5,506 nucleotides of DNA, taken from assembly GCA_036558265.1 (NCBI GenBank), contig DATBFY010000386.1, forward strand, positions 1 to 5,506, written 5' to 3'. Shown here piece by piece: positions 5,184-5,506 of the stretch (position 1 is the first letter of the stretch; each line of letters begins with the position of its first letter). The position numbers were made by a program, and so were the translations under genes. Origin of the DNA: RYN-433 sp036558265. Lineage in GTDB: Bacteria; Planctomycetota; Phycisphaerae; Tepidisphaerales; Tepidisphaeraceae. Below the pieces are notes generated by a model. It made no database searches and was not told the DNA's origin. It saw nothing but the letters and a program-made list of their open reading frames with translations.

Positions 5184-5506
5184 CGCCACCCCCTCCCCCG
5201 GAAAAATTAAACAATCTTCACCCGAAAACCCCAGCACATCCCCACCTCCCGCCATCTCGACCGCGCCCCGCGCGTCACCGGCGCGCACCGCCGGCCCTTT
5301 ATACGGAGGCATGCGCGCAGAAACCTTGCTCCCTTTCCCGGCCGCGACCCTGGGCCCAGTCCGGCGACCGACTCAATGCGTCTGGGAGAGCGCACGGGGT
5401 GAGGACAAGTCCCAACCCCCGCCAGCCGACCACCCATCAGAACCCGACAGAATCCGACACCAATTCGCGTTTCCGCTTGCCCATCTTCACACTCCCAACT
5501 CTCTGC

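Larger units (their letters stand above)
4941..5506. other. Gene-poor tail after ftsI
   Basis: No gene is supported in these 566 bases. Open frames exist on both strands but lack the strong G/C third-position bias of the neighbouring genes and show no recognisable motif. Contents noted: ATGCGC/GCGCAT arms (4987-4992 with 5013-5018), a repeat copy (5033-5048), a hairpin-rich stretch (5089-5183), an A/T pocket GGAAAAATTAAACAATC (5201-5217), and a perfect stem CCGGCG/CGCCGG (5278-5283 with 5289-5294) followed by CCCTTTATAC, a weak terminator-like arrangement. The plus strand is C-rich and purine-poor from about 5180 to 5260. murE, which usually follows ftsI, is not seen. Confidence 0.6.

Noticed and set aside
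5379..5420. GAGGACAAGTCC resembling the GAGGAAAGTCC block of RNase P RNA
   Set aside because: It needs an extra base, and none of the other conserved RNase P blocks are found at the right distance on either side.
5073..5437. Minus-strand 79- and 76-codon frames in the tail region
   Set aside because: They overlap each other, have flat third-position composition unlike the real genes here, and show no recognisable domain.

Overview
This GC-rich window is a stretch of a division and cell wall (dcw) cluster. It most likely comes from a planctomycete, perhaps class Phycisphaerae. The taxonomic call is inference. It rests on high GC with strongly GC-biased third codon positions, a pseudopilin with the FTLVELL leader and a C-terminal FCDGHV (DG-type) motif of the kind that is abundant in Planctomycetota and Lentisphaerae, and short palindromic repeats in nearly every gap.

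Layout, left to right. The C-terminal 128 residues of RsmH (16S rRNA m4C1402 methyltransferase) enter from the left edge. A 42-base gap holding a short palindromic repeat leads to a 362-residue membrane-anchored protein with two LysM domains. A 193-base gap holds a long imperfect inverted repeat and leads to a 96-residue FtsL-like protein (one membrane segment plus coiled coil). A 252-residue pseudopilin-like gene follows on the opposite strand, convergent with ftsL. A 302-base divergent intergenic region holds a palindromic promoter/operator candidate and a GC-rich hairpin. Next is a complete 614-residue FtsI-type penicillin-binding protein with all three transpeptidase motifs. The last 566 bases hold no convincing gene. 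They contain one repeat-like copy and a cluster of possible hairpins.

How the genes fit together. The order rsmH, ftsL, ftsI is the conserved start of the dcw cluster. FtsL and FtsI are partners in septal peptidoglycan synthesis, and a LysM protein between them would bind peptidoglycan. The cluster is interrupted in three ways: the LysM gene sits between rsmH and ftsL, an inverted pseudopilin gene separates ftsL from ftsI, and murE, the usual gene after ftsI, does not follow within 566 bases. ftsI therefore probably has its own promoter.

I see no defence system, mobile-element gene, CRISPR array, rRNA or tRNA. The points worth most attention are the repeat-riddled, broken dcw order, the LysM protein within it, and the palindrome over the pseudopilin promoter.
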